From NCBI GenBank assembly GCA_030998015.1, contig JARWMV010000250.1:851855-915854 (forward strand): a DNA stretch of 64,000 nucleotides, in the 5' to 3' direction. The DNA is from Ceratorhiza oryzae-sativae (taxonomy: Eukaryota > Basidiomycota > Agaricomycetes > Cantharellales > Ceratobasidiaceae). Positions 24,882 to 37,983 of this stretch are shown here, one piece after another. Every line of letters starts with the position of its first letter. The stretch's first letter is position 1. The position numbers and the translations under genes are program-made. The notes beneath the pieces are model-generated. The model was not told the DNA's origin. It searched no databases and saw only the letters and a program-made list of their open reading frames with translations.

Positions 24882-26264
24882 ATGACCCGCCTCAACATCC
24901 CTCTGTTTGTCGCGCTCGCTGTCTCGCTCTTGGCTGCGACCGACGCCCGCACCAACACACTCCCACACCAGCGCATGATTCGCAAGCGCGTGCCCGGCTC
25001 CTTTGATGCTCTCCCTCGCTGGGTTGGTCTCCAGGAGCGTGCTGACCTGCTTCCTGGGCTCGGTGGCAACAACGAACCGAGCGGGAGCGGTAGCGCGAGC
25101 AGTGCAGTTGCTTCCCGAACGACCAGCGCCGAGGCTTCGACCCCAGTCGCCAGCTCGTCCAAGGCTGAGGCTACGACTAGCGCTGCAAATCAGTCCACTT
25201 CCAGCCTTGCTGCTGTTTCCAACACCGTTTCGTCTGTGCAGTCCACCCAAGTTTGTGCCTTGTTTCGTTGCGGTGTGGCATTTTTTCTGACGTGACGTTT
25301 TGAACAGGGCGCTTCGACTACGAGCGGCGGGCTCTTGAACAGTCTTACTGGCCTCTTGGCTGGAACACAGTCGACGTCGACGGTTTCTTCGACGTCCGCA
25401 GCAACCACGAGCTCTGTCGCTACTAGCAGCAGCCCTTCAAGCTCTGCTGCTGCTGCCCCCACCACTTCTCAGCCTCCCAAGGTCGCCCCTACTCCCAGTG
25501 TCACTCTCAACATCGCTACCCCACCCCCTGCGTCATCCAACACTCCCTCCCAGTCTGTTGCCGTCTTCACTAGCATTGCTCCCGAAGCTGCTGCATCCCA
25601 ACAAGCCGAGCAAAAAGCGCGTACAGCCAAGATCACCAAAAACACGATTATCTCGCTCGTGGTCATTGCTTCCTGCGTTGGCGGAGCCGTCGCGATCTGG
25701 ACCGTTATTCGCAAGTGGAAGCTGAGCCCCTCGGAAAAGTTCGACGACCGGATGCAGCCGATCGATTGGGCGCCTACCACGGGTGCAGCTGGCACTCGCG
25801 AGGAGACGATCGAGGAAAAGCGTCACAGGAGGGCTGGAAGTGCCGGTTCGCACGGAAGCTTCACGAGTGGCGGTGTTGGCCAGAGCGAGCTTGGCCACGG
25901 CAATGGTGCACGCAGCGTGTACTCGGATCATGCGGGCCACAACGTACAACAGTCCCATGACTTCCCTCCGGCGCACGACTTTACTGCCGGGCCTGCCAAC
26001 TATGGACAATACTACCAGGGCCAGCAGCAGTATGGGTATGCCGACCTCCAGCGCGGACCGAGCGTGACGGAGAGCACTTACAGCCATGGTGCAAGCGTCA
26101 CACGTGGGTTGAGCTACAGCCGTGGACACGGTGGATACGAGGCTCAGCCCGGTGCGGGAGGTGTCCCCCCCCTGCCGAACCCATACGGAGGGGGTTACGA
26201 GTACGAAGATTATGGACGACAGCAGCCACAGGGGCAGGGTCAGGGTCAGTACCGCGCGTACTGA
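24882..26264 (+). CDS. mucin-like single-pass membrane protein (MID2/SKG6-like)
   Basis: Exons 24882-25250 and 25308-26264 (GT-AG intron) give 441 aa. It has an N-terminal signal peptide (about residues 1-22) and an extracellular Ser/Thr/Ala-rich stretch of about 200 residues likely to be O-mannosylated. One transmembrane helix follows (core IISLVVIASCVGGAVAIW) with a basic stop-transfer RKWK. The cytoplasmic tail is rich in Gly, Tyr, Gln and His. This architecture is shared by fungal wall-stress sensors and SKG6-like anchors. I see no cysteine-rich WSC domain, so a sensor role is only an inference. It neighbours the wall-biosynthesis gene KRE6 downstream on the same strand. Confidence 0.75.
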
Positions 26265-26965
26265 GTGAGTCCCCTGATGCCCTGTTATGCTGTTATGAAC
26301 GTCCGCCGTCCGAAGAGCGTTGATCATGTAGCGCGTACATTTTTGTGTTTTGAGTTAAATGTGTCCTTTTACCCTCTATGCCGCCTATCCTCCTCCTTTC
26401 CCTCCTCGAACTCGAACCGAACTTGTCTGAGTAAATTCATTCTTATTTTCTGTTTCTCCAATTCTTTTTTTTTTCTATTCGCATGGCCCCTAGATATCCC
26501 TCAGTCGCCGGTCGATCGAGTCCTATCCTTGACGACGTCCCACTCGTTTCGCCCTCCCGCACGCCGCGACTTTTTTTTTTCTTTTGCTCTCTTTCAATGT
26601 AAATGATTTGCGTCTGAACTCGGGTCGCATTTGTGTTTCATCGCGAGTGAGATGTTGTTCGTTCACGTGGTTGGGGTGGGGCTTGGTTGCTAGCCAACGC
26701 TTTTTTGTAATTACGAGCCGAAAAATTGATGTTCTTGGCTCTTTCAGTGGATATATGCGGGGTGTGGTTACAGTATTGATCATGGCCGAAACGATAAGGA
26801 AGCTGGTGAAATCCATGGCGTTCTATTTATGGTATGAAAGGAGAGCTCGGTGGTCGGACCTGCGACACTGCCCCTGGGGTCCGGTTGTCGATCTCGGCTA
26901 ATGACGCGGTTGGAGTGCTTTTATGTTCTTGCCTCTCGCAACAACTGTTGCCCCTGTCGTCCACC
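26265..26965. other. tandem intergenic region with T-tracts
   Basis: 700 bp between two plus-strand genes. It has T-rich stretches (26465-26474, 26571-26582) fitting a 3' UTR and promoter pyrimidine tracts. No gene is supported. Confidence 0.45.
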
Positions 26966-29506
26966 ATGTCGCGCCTGCCAACTGCCCCCCCTCCCCGACA
27001 GAACAGGTTCCAAGCCCCGATGCCGAGCACTGGATTGCCGGCCGGCCCGCGTCTGATTCCAGCGTCGACGCCGTCTGCGCCAGTAGCGAACCAGGCACAG
27101 CGGCGAATGTACATGGCTGGGGCCAACACGAGCGCGACTGGATCGGCTGCTCAGCTGCTCAACCCGAGCATGCGCACACTGCCTGGGTCGGCGGCCAGCT
27201 CCGAGCCGATCCACGCGGCCCTGGCGCAGGCGCCAGACGGGTATGTCGACGAGGGCAGCCACACGTCCCTCGCAGACACCCCGTATCCGTCCTATCACAA
27301 ATACGCCGAGTCGTCCAACGGCCACGAGTCCTGGTCCGAAAAGTACCAGTTTGCGTCCAATCCGTTCGCCTATGGGCCCGGCTACGCTGAACCAGACGAC
27401 GATTTGCACACGCCTGACCCGAAGCGAGACAAGCGTGCGGACCGCGGCGGGTCCCTCTTGACCGGTCGAGGAGCAATCAATTTGGGGTGCTTGCTCCTTG
27501 TCATTATTGGCCTGCTCCTTCTCTTGTGAGTCGCTGCCCTGGATATATGCTGTCAAAGCTGACACCTGCGTCCAGTGCTGGCTACCCGATGATCACATAT
27601 TTCACCCAGAACCAGTTCTCAACACTTGGCGCGTACAACTTGGGTGGTATCAACGCGACCGGTCAGGTTCCAGTTATGACCGGTGAGTTGGTTCTCCAAG
27701 CTTTTCGCTGGGTTGGATGCTATATTTGTCTGCACTGCCCCTTGGGGCGATTTAAATTTGATCTTTGCCTGTCACGACCAACTTCTCACCATTTTTTCTT
27801 CTTCACAGGCAATTTTGGCCTCATCGACGCAGAGACTCCCGAGTCGGCCTATACAATCAAATCTCTCGAGGATGGGTCCGAGATGGAGCTCGTCTTTAGC
27901 GACGAGTTTAACACAGAGGGTCGAAGTTTCTATCCCGGAGATGATCCGTTTTGGGAAGCCGTTGATTTGCATTACTGGTGAGCTACCGGACAAACCGGGC
28001 TCTGCTTGGGCTGTGTACTGCGCACAGGGTGGAGCAACGCAGACCGGTCTTGGGGAGGAGCTTGGCGTTGCATGGCTGAAGCTGACAGGCGCTGTGCGCA
28101 GGGGTACGAACAACTTGGAGTGGTATGATCCAGCGGCAGTCACAACGAGTGGCGGGTACCTCAATATTACCATGCGCAAGATGCGCAACCACGATCTTGA
28201 CTACCAGGGCGGGCTCATTTCGTCCTGGAACAAGTTCTGCTTCACAGGGGGGTACATTCAAGGTATGTCCACCAACATGCGCGACTAGCTCGGTTCGCCT
28301 ACTGATTTAATATCGTTCCATCGCTGATGACTTCACGCGTCGGCAGCCAATGTGTCGCTCCCTGGCCGATCAACCGTGTATGGGCTGTGGCCTGCAATCT
28401 GGACCATGGGCAACCTCGGACGCATGGGTTATGGTGCCTCACTCGAAGGCATGTGGCCGTACTCGTACGACAGCTGCGACATTGGCACCCTCGCGAACCA
28501 GACCGATCCTGCGACCAACGGCCCGCCCGCAGTCCATACGATGGGCGACAGGAGTAACAACAATGAGCTGTCGTTCCTGCCCGGCCAGCGGCTGAGCGCG
28601 TGCACGTGTCCAAATGACGAGACGCATCCAGGACCAAAGCGGAGCGATGGGTCGTTTGTAGGTCGAAGTGCGCCGGAGATCGATATGTTTGAAGCCCAAG
28701 TGGATAGTGGGACATTGGTTGGACATGTGTCCCAGTCTGGCCAGTGGTGAGTTTGGTGTTCCTTGTTTGTTTTAGATTAGGGGCTAAGGGACGTGTGCGT
28801 GCAGGGCGCCTTTCAACCACAATTATGCATGGTTCAACACGACGGACAACCTCATCATCTATGACAAAAAGGCTACGCAGCTAAACACCTACGTTGGCGG
28901 TGTTTTCCAACAATCGACATCCGCGGTGAGCGTGACGGACCAAAAGTGCTACACCCAAGACGATCAGTGTTTCAGCGTGTACGGCTTCGAGTACCAACCG
29001 GGCAATAGCGGCTACATTACCTGGGTCAACGACAACAAGCCCGCGTGGACCATTCACGGCGCGGGTATGGCCGCCGACCCGATTGTCGAGATTGGACCTA
29101 GGCCAGTGCCCCAGGAGCCGATGTACATTATCGCGAACTTGGGTATCAGTCCGAATTTCGGTGCGATTGATTTCGAGCACTTGATATTCCCAACTTGGAT
29201 GCTTGTGGATTGGATTCGTGTATATCAGCCCAAGGGCAAGAGGAATGTTGGATGCGACCCCGAGGGGTTCCCGACAACACCTTATATCAATCGGTGGGTC
29301 CTATGAATGGATATGTGGATGGGAAGTAAGGCTGACGAGGTGCCATAGGTTCATTGAGGCGTATACGAATCCAAACTTGACTACTTGGGTGGATGATTAT
29401 AAACAAGTGTTCCCGTGAGTGCCTTGGGTTTTGGCATTCAGGCATACATGTACTGATTGGTTGTATGCGCACTTCCAGGAAGAACAAGCTGATTGATACA
29501 TGTTAG
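26966..29506 (+). CDS. KRE6/SKN1-type beta-glucan synthesis protein (GH16-like)
   Basis: Type II membrane protein of the secretory pathway required for beta-1,6-glucan synthesis in fungal walls. Exons 26966-27525, 27576-27682, 27809-27977, 28102-28262, 28347-28746, 28805-29293, 29349-29414 and 29479-29506 sum to 1980 nt, giving 659 aa. A Pro/Ala-rich cytoplasmic N-terminus precedes one transmembrane segment (INLGCLLLVIIGLLLLL). The luminal domain carries the family signatures LVFSDEFN, YQGGLISSWNKFCFTGG, GLWPAIWTMGNLGR and the GH16 catalytic-type motif APEIDMFEAQ. It ends with WMLVDWIRVYQP. The start lies in good context (CCACCATGTC). Intron 3 (27978-28101, 124 bp) is about twice the local norm. 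Confidence 0.95.
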
Positions 29507-29866
29507 ATACGGCAATTCCACCCTGAATGGGACAGTTCTTTGCTCAAACTTCTCCGTTCCGTGCCTTGTTGTCCTACCATTTGTTCACGACTGACCCTTG
29601 ATGTTGTACACTCTCAACTGGATTATTTAAGCTTTTTTGTTTTGTTCTTGTTACCCCGAACACTCGTTGTCACTTTTCCATTTGCTTCGTTTTCTGTGTC
29701 ATCTGAGAGTCGCGGTTTGGATGAATATATTGTCAATAATAGTGTTTTTCCATCCATCACAGCTCTGGCCTGGCACTTGGACAACTGAATACATGCATTA
29801 GTAACCCGAACGCCGAACATGTGTTGCGGGCTAGAGAAATTCATCCCGTAAGCTACTCTTATCAAC

Positions 29867-30490
29867 CTACAATTGTTTCAGCACGCATGGTATCGTTGTA
29901 AACAATAAATGTGTATTTCGGGGCACATTTCCAGGGAGCAAGCCATCTAGTTGTGGAGACCACTTCGTTTCTCCTGCTGGTCCAAGAATCGCGTGCAATT
30001 CAACGCGAGGATCGTAATAAGCAACGCGGTCAGCTGGTAGCACAAAGCCTCGAACATGTTCAACTGCTAGAGTAGCCGATCCTAGAGCCTGCAAGGATGC
30101 AGTATCGATCGGGAGATACATGCGGTCGTCTGGGTTCGGTGAGTCGTTGACTGCACCTGCAAGCAATGGACATAATTCTTTATGGGCAGGGTGATCGTGT
30201 CCCTCGAAGTACTTCGAGCAGTACCATACCTACCAGCATCTATTTCGTCCTGTTAGGCTAATTCATGGGTCACAGAGAAGTAACAGAATTTGCCTTTTGC
30301 AGAGATAAACCGCCAGATTTCCGCAAGCGTTGCAGATGTCGGGAAGAGCGGAAGGCTTTGAATCTTTGCTGTGCGTGGGTGCATCCATTTCGATTGAGTG
30401 CGCCATCCGCCCTTTAGGTGAGGGTTTTTTATACTCCGCAACGCATGCTACGACTCCGAGTCGGGCCAGCGAGCCTGCAGATATCATATA
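29867..30490 (-). pseudogene. degenerate MYND-finger gene, copy 1
   Basis: An upstream piece carries ALPDICNACGNLAVYLC, the first zinc ligands of a MYND finger. A downstream piece (to 29867) carries VWYCSK, then a GHDHPAHKELC segment followed by about 90 residues ending VLKQL. The two lie in frames I cannot join with any GT donor. A GC donor after LCK leaves the wrong phase. One zinc cysteine is replaced (phenylalanine after WYCSKY). Either an exon is mis-seen or the gene has decayed. MYND fingers mediate protein interactions, and no catalytic domain is visible. Confidence 0.45.
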
Positions 30491-31317
30491 AGGCGCACGA
30501 GCCGGCTTGCGCTCACTCGGCTTGGCGTCTAAATTACCCGAGCTCTCGGATTCGTGCTGAACGGGTTTGCGCCGCGGTATATTCCATGCCTTTTACTGTG
30601 TAACATTTCGCAGTAGTTTATACTCCACTGGATACGACGGTTCCTTGCCCTTCGTGCTGGCGAAACAAGGTCTACAGCGAATTTCCAGCCCTAGGATATT
30701 TGTATTTGATTAAGTAGAACCTTGATACGGGTACTTTGGCGCCATATTTCTGGTCACAACGTGTGTTTTGGTTGCAGGGCAGTCATAGTTCCTGAAGAGA
30801 GGAGACGTGTACTCTACTTGTGCCCGGCCCGATGCCGTAACTTCAGCGGCAAACAGCGGAACTGAGTGCTTAGTGTCGGGCGCATGGCCGGAGCGCGGTT
30901 TCATTGACTTGATGGTGGAGAGAGTGAGGGAGAGAGGGGATGAGCGCACAGCTGCGGCGGCCGGGCTCGTCGGCTGTATTATGCCGACGAAGCTTGCTCG
31001 GACGTGAAGCTGACTTGCTGTATCGGCGCCAGTATCTCGATTGTGTATGCGATCACTCTTATCGGGATACAAGAACCGGTGCGATCCAACCCACCGCAGC
31101 CCTTCCTGATTTTTGATTGAAAATGTGCACGCATATATGAGTGTGTGGTCGAACTAACTAAAGGAGTATAAACATAATTGAAGCCGGCTAACCAGCCAAC
31201 ATAAGATACGGTAATATGATAATATGTGGGGGTTGAACAAGGAAATATTGCTTATACCGAGTATGCAGCCTTTCAACAGCACTAATTCTGTAAAACCATG
31301 CCTCCTAAGAGCAAGGA
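30491..31317. other. gap between two MYND-like remnants
   Basis: About 830 bp without a supported gene. Low coding signal on both strands. Confidence 0.35.
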
Positions 31318-32066
31318 TCAGCACGCGCTGGCGCTCGTGACCAGCAAAGCCACTATCTGCGAGCCTTTGAACTTGGGCTCTAAAAAACGTTTAATGTAAG
31401 GCATATCCGAATCATCTATATTCTGGTAGCCACGCCTCCTTGGTCCGTTGAGTATTAAAACTACAACAGCCCCTCTCCAATAAAAGTTTGAACTGCCTAT
31501 TAAGATATTTATGCATAGATCCGGGCTCAGGCTGGGGTATTGGCTCACGATATCTGGAGGAATTTCGCAGAACGGTTGTAAAGGGAAGCGTAAAGAGTAT
31601 CCTTGAGACTGTTAATGATAAGAGTGCTAGTAGGAAGTAAGTTTGTTTCGAACAGGCGACTCAGTTCGGGCGCCCATTTTCTAGACCCCGAAGAGCTGGG
31701 GTCCCGACGGACTTTGACCAGGTTACTGAAGCATCGAGGTTGATCGGGACGGAATATGACAGATCGAACTTGTTGTAGGATTGTTATATCCTGGATAAGG
31801 TGTGTGTGAGTGTAGGAGGTTAATCCAAGCAGACTACCTCCCGGGAGTAATGAGCATGATTCTTTGTGTCCTGACCAATCGCGCTGGTTAGAGTAGTACC
31901 AAACATAACGGCAACTGAGAACGCAAACTGAACGCCAAAATTTAAGCTTGGTCCCAGAGGCAAGAGAAGATGGTCCTTTACTTGGACACTCTAATCGACT
32001 AAGCATGCCGCACGCATTGCAAATCATTGGCAAAGACAAAAGTTCTAGAGGCGTTGCGTCAGACAT
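31318..32066 (-). pseudogene. degenerate MYND-finger gene, copy 2
   Basis: A single open stretch starting at 32066 reads PMICNACGMLSRLECPSK, an intron-like insert of about 67 bp, then CRYVWYYSNQRDWSGHKESC and roughly 80 residues to 31545. A further tail in another frame reaches 31318 (ending TSASAC). Compared with the usual C-x4-YC-x3-C spacing, this copy has YYSNQ where YCS..CQ is expected, so two zinc ligands appear lost. It shares CNACG and the HKE-C end with copy 1, suggesting an old tandem pair. Confidence 0.45.
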
Positions 32067-32744
32067 TTGAGTAAGCAGATGAAGTTATCACCCAATCTTT
32101 ATATAGCTGGGTATGCTAGATGGCGCTGCTTATGCCTTTGCTGCTATGGACTAGAAAAAAGCAGCGAGAGGATGACCAGACAAATTCTTTCGTGACTTCG
32201 CGTCAGCAACGCAGTATGATGATTGCAATTCAAGGCGTGAAAAGTGAAGTTCACAGCCATACGATGCGCGCTTTTTAAGTTTGAACTGGGGGTGGTGCTT
32301 ATGGGAAGCTCAGACGATGGGAAACAAGAGGCAGGGTCGGCCTGCCCACCATAAATGGGCATATGCCGCGCGCATGCGGCCGTCATGTCTCACACATGGT
32401 ACAATGATGATCTTAACATTAGTGGTTAGCCCATAATCGATTCAATAATAAGTGAATCATGATCAGAGAGATTGAAAATGGCGGAGTACGCGGAAAGTGG
32501 GTCCGGGGATGACGCCAAGATGAGTCGCCACGAGCGTCACCGTTTGGCCACCAGGTCACGTGAATATCGGCGAGTTCCTTCCAGTCTTGGTCTGAACTGT
32601 GACTACGTGCCCAGTTGAGTTTCGCCGAAACACGACACATTGATCCAAACGACAGTGTAGCAGAAACGAAAAAAAATCAACTATATATTGGATCCTCTGA
32701 ACTGATCTCAAGAAGAATTTACGAAGAGCAGATCATCTTTCTGG
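32067..32744. other. promoter region upstream of RAV1
   Basis: About 680 bp. A TATATAT lies near 32682, roughly 60 bp before the RAV1 start codon. No gene is supported. Confidence 0.4.
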
Positions 32745-35700
32745 ATGCTCAGGTTGTGCCAGGCGCTTGTTGGTCAATATGAACCTAACTCGCGACCAGT
32801 TACTTTGATACTACCGCGTGGGGGGCAGCGGCTTATGGTAAGCTATTTCATCCATAGGCCGACAGGACCCAGCGTGACCGGTTATCAGATTTATCCTTCC
32901 TTCAACACAATCAACATCTTGGAAGCCAAAACGCTGCGTTTCTTAGAATCTATAGACTTTGCAGAAGCCGCACCTCATCCCGCGGACACTATCACGGATG
33001 TGAGATGCGTTGTTTGTGATGAGGACCTCAATCTCGTCAGCCTTTTGATCCCTGCTTATCACTCGTACTAAGTTCTAACGATTGAACCAAAGATTATTGC
33101 TGCTTCAGGAAAGCAAGTTGCGGTTTGGATACCCGCATCCTCGTTCCGCAACAGAAACCTCCTCCGTGTACATTCCAGCCTATCTCATCTGTCAGAAATA
33201 AGATCTTTGTCGTGCCGTAACGGTCTGTGGATTAACTATAGTCTATGCTATGCCCGCTCAAGTTATCTTCTTGATAGGTGTGCTAGCTATTGCTGGGACC
33301 GATGAACTCGCAATATATAATCTTGATACAGAGCAGGACTTGCCTAGATGGTCTTTAAATTGCAGGTTTAGGTATGATTTATCTATTCACAAGTCACAGA
33401 GATCCTTAAACTGTACTAGGACCCCTGGATGCTTGAAGCCTGAGATTTCTCCTGGACTCACAAGACTGGCTTGCGTCTCGAAGGTACGCGACGCTCACTT
33501 TTACCTGGACGCAATGTTGACCATCAATAGGACACATGTCACGTTTATATTTATTCGCTAGAGAGTAGAAAGAGAATCCAATCGATAAAGCATATCAGAC
33601 CAGTTGAGGAGATTGCCTGGCGTGGTTCAACAGTATCCCACCGGTGAGTCACTAGTACAGACATATAATTCTGCGCTTGCTCACTGAAACAGGTAACATA
33701 ATTAGCTCGGACATTATCCTATACACGATCACGGTCGATTCGACTGTCCGAATTTTTATGTCCGTTCTAGACTCTCCGGATCACCTGAAGCTCCATGCTT
33801 CTGTTGACTTGTACTCATTTGGCGTGCCTCGTAATATTGGAATTGCATCAAGAATCTGTTGGCTCGACCGGGAGGCCGTCGCTGCGGCCTTGAACAAGAA
33901 TTTCGAATATCCTGTTGAAGGCCTCGCCTACGAGCAAGATGAAGAGAAAGCCCGACGCGACCGCCTCCGTACCATTGTCGACGAAGGTTGGGATCTTTTT
34001 GCGATTGTATTGGGCGATGGGACGGTGGCGATTCGCGCCGTGACAGTAAGTAGCCCTTCGAAAATCGCCCATTCTGATACTCAGGTTCCGCTACTTTCGT
34101 TAAGAATATTGATCGCCGACCGCCGACATTATTGCACCAGTTCGCAACACTCAATTCTCCCCCACATGCATTACCGATCAATACAAGGCATCTGGCTTTC
34201 TACTACGAATTTTCCTCTTCTAGTACCTTCATCATCACTGGGCCAAATCTTCACTCTTACTCGGTTCTGCCTATTTCCTTCTTCGATGCGCAGCCGAACG
34301 GAGTGCAAAGATCATCAATTGGTCAAGCTGGTAGGGGGAGCCTGAAACCTATCAAGTACTTTGTGCGAACAGCATCAGGGATGGCTTTTGCGTTATGCTA
34401 TGAAGGCGGTGGAGGTGAAGTTTGGAAACGACATCCCCACCAAGGCGTTGTGAGGATAGGACGATGGCCGCAGGGTGACATCTCAGTGGTACTTTCCGAA
34501 GGTTCTTCTATGATTGCGTCACAACCCGTTTTCGTCGCTAATTCAATCATAGGTCAAGTGGTAGCTTCGTATGCTCAGAGCACCCAGGTCTTGACAGTAT
34601 ATCATTTGCCGAGTGGGGTCACGCAATCGCTAGACCTCCCCGACGTAGATTCTTTGATCGTTTTATATTACAATAAGAAGTGGGCCTCTCTATTGGCGAT
34701 ATCGACCGACAGTTCGACCACCCAGCTGCATTGTACATTACCGTTCGACGGTACCAAGCTTCAACTTAGCTCACTTGGTCCTACGCCGTTCCCGACATCC
34801 ACCGCGAACGAGGCCCCGGTAATAATCCTCCCAGTTGATCCGATGGGATGGACTTTTACTCCCGAAGATTCGTCAGAGCCACATGATTCGCTTCTTAGTA
34901 TATCGAAGGAAGGGGTTTTAGCATTTTGGACAATCTCGGGCGACGGCCAATGGCGTGCGACTGGGAAAGTTCACACTCAACGGACGGGAGTAAAATTGGC
35001 GAGATGTAGTACAGCAAAGAAGTCAGCACTGGGTGAGCCACTGAAAAGACCAAGGGATTGCTGTGTTCTAACATTGCCTAGTCGTCAACGTGGGGCAGAA
35101 CAAGGAGGAGCTGACGGTTTGGGATCACAAAGAATCCGAATTCTCGTCAGGATTGGAGTTCTGTCACGTATTCGAGTAAGTTTACTCCAAATATAGGTTG
35201 GACTTCACCCTCACTAGCATATAGTGAGCCCATACAAGACCTTGATTGGACGTCGACCCCTGCTCCGCAACCTCAGTCTATTCTTGCTATTGGGTTTTCG
35301 CAACACATTGTTCTCTTATGTCAACAACGGTTCACGTATTTCGATGACGAAACCTACTGGAGAGAAGTTGGCCGCATAGACATTTCACGGTATGTTGGCA
35401 AATACGACCCAATCGCTGAATGCTGATCCATATCTGTAGCTTGACCCCGTATGATATCACGGATTCGGTTTGGTTGGCGGGCGGTGCGCTACTCGTTGGT
35501 GTTAGGCATCAAATGTTCCTCCATGACTCAGAGGATCCAAATGTGGCGCAAGCCAACAAGGAAGGTCAAGGGAACCTAAACTTATTCGAACTAGTTGCAT
35601 CTCAGAACGGCCCCCTGGAAGATCACCATCCGCAAATGCTATTGCAATGCCTGCTTTGGGGTATGTATCATTCCGGTTACCGTCAAATCGTCTTTTTCAT

Positions 35701-37787
35701 CTTTTCCAGGCAAAATCGAGCTTGTGAAGGATATAATCGTTCGACTTGCAGTTAGTTTCGATGCCGCAGAGAATGCTGGCAGCGAAGAATTGTACTTCAC
35801 CCGCGTATCTCCCTGGGATTTTTTAACTGGAAACCCATCATATGTACGTATCTCCCACAAGAGCTTATCACATGTTAAATTATGTTGTGGTTTAGGGTTC
35901 TATACTTACATGGTCAAGTACTGCCGATGAGTGAGTTCGTTCTATTAGCCGCTCTGTTCAGAAGTAAGACCAGATGACAGTGATGACCCCAACTCGTTCT
36001 CTCGGACGCTGGTTGAACGCCTGCTACGGAAGCTTGAAGACCGACGGCTTCCTCACCTATCTGAAACAGAACAAGCTCACCTAATTGTTATGATCCAAAC
36101 AACGCTTGAGGTAAGTACATGATAGGACCTGACACACGACGATCTCAATGTACGGTATCAGATCGATGAACAACGACGTGCTCTCGACGCTAATGGACTG
36201 AGATATCTCATTTCAATTCGATCATTTTACACCCTGAACAAACGACTTGAATCTTCAAATCGCGGCGCAGTAGCAAACGGTGTTTCTAATGCCCGAACCG
36301 GGAAAAGAGATCGGTTGCGTTACCGGGATATCGTATGGGCTTTTCATAGCGAGAGTCAACAGATTATGCTTGGAGCATCGACTGAGGCATGTGGAGGGCG
36401 GATGACTTGGGTCGATGCAAAGGCGCTGGGGGTGTTCCTTTGGACTCGGTCACCCGAAGACTTGGTGCGCGCTTATCCTCATATGTGGGTCTATCCAGTA
36501 ACTCTTGACTGTTGTGTTTAGAAAACTCAAATGGAGGTACTCGCTCGGAATCAGTACATGTTGGGAGAGCGTGATCCGGTTTCATGCTCGCTGTTTTATT
36601 TTGCCCTTGGGAAGGTCAAACTTGTGCATGGACTCTGGAGGCAGGCGGTCTGGCACAAGGATCATGCGTTGATGATCAAATTCCTATCCAACGACTTTAC
36701 GCAACCCCGCTGGAGGACTGCGGCGCTCAAGAATGCGTTCGCACTTTTGAGCAAGCAGCGTTTTGGTCTGTGCCCATTCGGATCAAGATTCCCCAGTTCT
36801 AAATTATTTGTCATTAGAATTTGCTGCTGCGTTCTTCATGCTGGGAGGAAGTCTTCAAGATGCCGTCAACGTCTGTTTGAAACAGCTCAACGACTTCCAG
36901 CTGGCGATCGCCTTAGCTCGCGTTGTCGAAGGAGATCATGGCCCTGTACTGCAGGGCATTTTGACCAAGGTCGTCGTTCCGCTTGCGTTCGAAGCTGGTA
37001 ATCGTTGGTTAGGTAGCTGGGCGTTCTGGATGCTGGGGAGGAGAGATCTATCTGTTAGGATCCTGCTGGTAAGTAAAAGCCTTGAGCCTGATCCTCTCAC
37101 GTTCATTCTCGCTTCAGACTCCCCTAGAACAGTTTGCAGCTTCATTGAGGGATACGTTTGACATCAAAGTTATCGGGGATCCTCATTTCGACGACCCTAG
37201 CCTAGCTCTGTTGTATGCGCAGCTCAAGTCCAAATCATTGCAGACGGTCAAGGGCGTGAGTGAAATATCTGGTCGCACAGAGTTTAATTTCGTCCTTCAA
37301 ATGGCACGGGTGTTTTGCCGAATGGGTGAGCGCTTCAATTCAGGTTGGGGGCACACATATTGATTAGCATATAGGTTGCCATCCGCTTGCACTCGCTCTG
37401 ACAACGTCTTGGTCGTTTGATCGCCCGACGCTGCCAACTCGAGGCTCTGTTCGACGAAACTCGAGCGTTTCAATGGCATCTGAACCCCCCGCTTCGCCTA
37501 CCCTCTCTCGCAGACCAGAAATACAGGCCAGGCGTCCCGCGCGCCACATGAGAAGACAAAGCCTTATCATGGATATGGATATATCTGCTTTGCCGCCTAC
37601 TCGTGCTGTCTCGCCAGTACCAGAACTATCAACACCCCGATTGGAGGAGCCGCCTAAGCCGAAGGAGTCGGAGAAAATAGAGGAGAAGAAAGCTATTCCC
37701 AAGAGGACTGGACTCGGGAGTTTGATGCAGGCGGCCAAGCAGGAAGTAAACGTGCCCGAGTTTGACATGGGTGCCTTTGGTTTTTAA
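32745..37787 (+). CDS. RAV1: RAV1 (RAVE complex, DMXL-like) V-ATPase assembly factor
   Basis: Scaffold subunit of the RAVE complex, which reassembles V1 with V0 of the vacuolar H+-ATPase. The gene has many exons (about 17, typical introns near 50 bp). The N-terminal beta-propellers show PRGGQRLM, IIAASGKQVAVW and later WD-like blades (LTVWDHKESEFSSG, EPIQDLDWTSTPAP). The C-terminal alpha-solenoid is the conserved core: RYRDIVWAFHSESQQ, TRSPEDLVRAY, ERDPVSCSLFYFALGKVKLV, FLSNDFTQPRWRTAALKNAF, EYAAAFFMLGGSLQDAVNVC and LGSWAFWMLGRRDLSVR. The short terminus PEFDMGAFGF resembles the end of yeast Rav1. The first intron (51 nt) is a multiple of three and stays open. I did not fix every exon boundary, so the span is firm but the internal joins are approximate. 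Confidence 0.88.
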
Positions 37788-37983
37788 GTTGTGTTACGTT
37801 TGTGTAACGGGTTTATGTACAGCGTGTTTGTTGTTTGCTTACAAGAGCAGTATTTGAAATTTACCGAGTTCCCATCGTCAGCAACGTTCACCACGACTTG
37901 TAACGACACAGCTGAGACAAGTAACCTTCCAGGACAGAAGAGTTGTGTAATTCAGCCCTAGATACTCGTTCGACTCGCGCACA

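Noticed and set aside
27160..27476. Additional ORFs in other frames of the KRE6-like N-terminus
   Set aside because: The membrane segment and Pro-rich region are in the plus frame from 26966; others lack continuity.
26921..27565. 214-codon minus-strand ORF antisense to the KRE6-like gene
   Set aside because: Antisense to a clear exon; composition mirrors the GC-rich coding strand.
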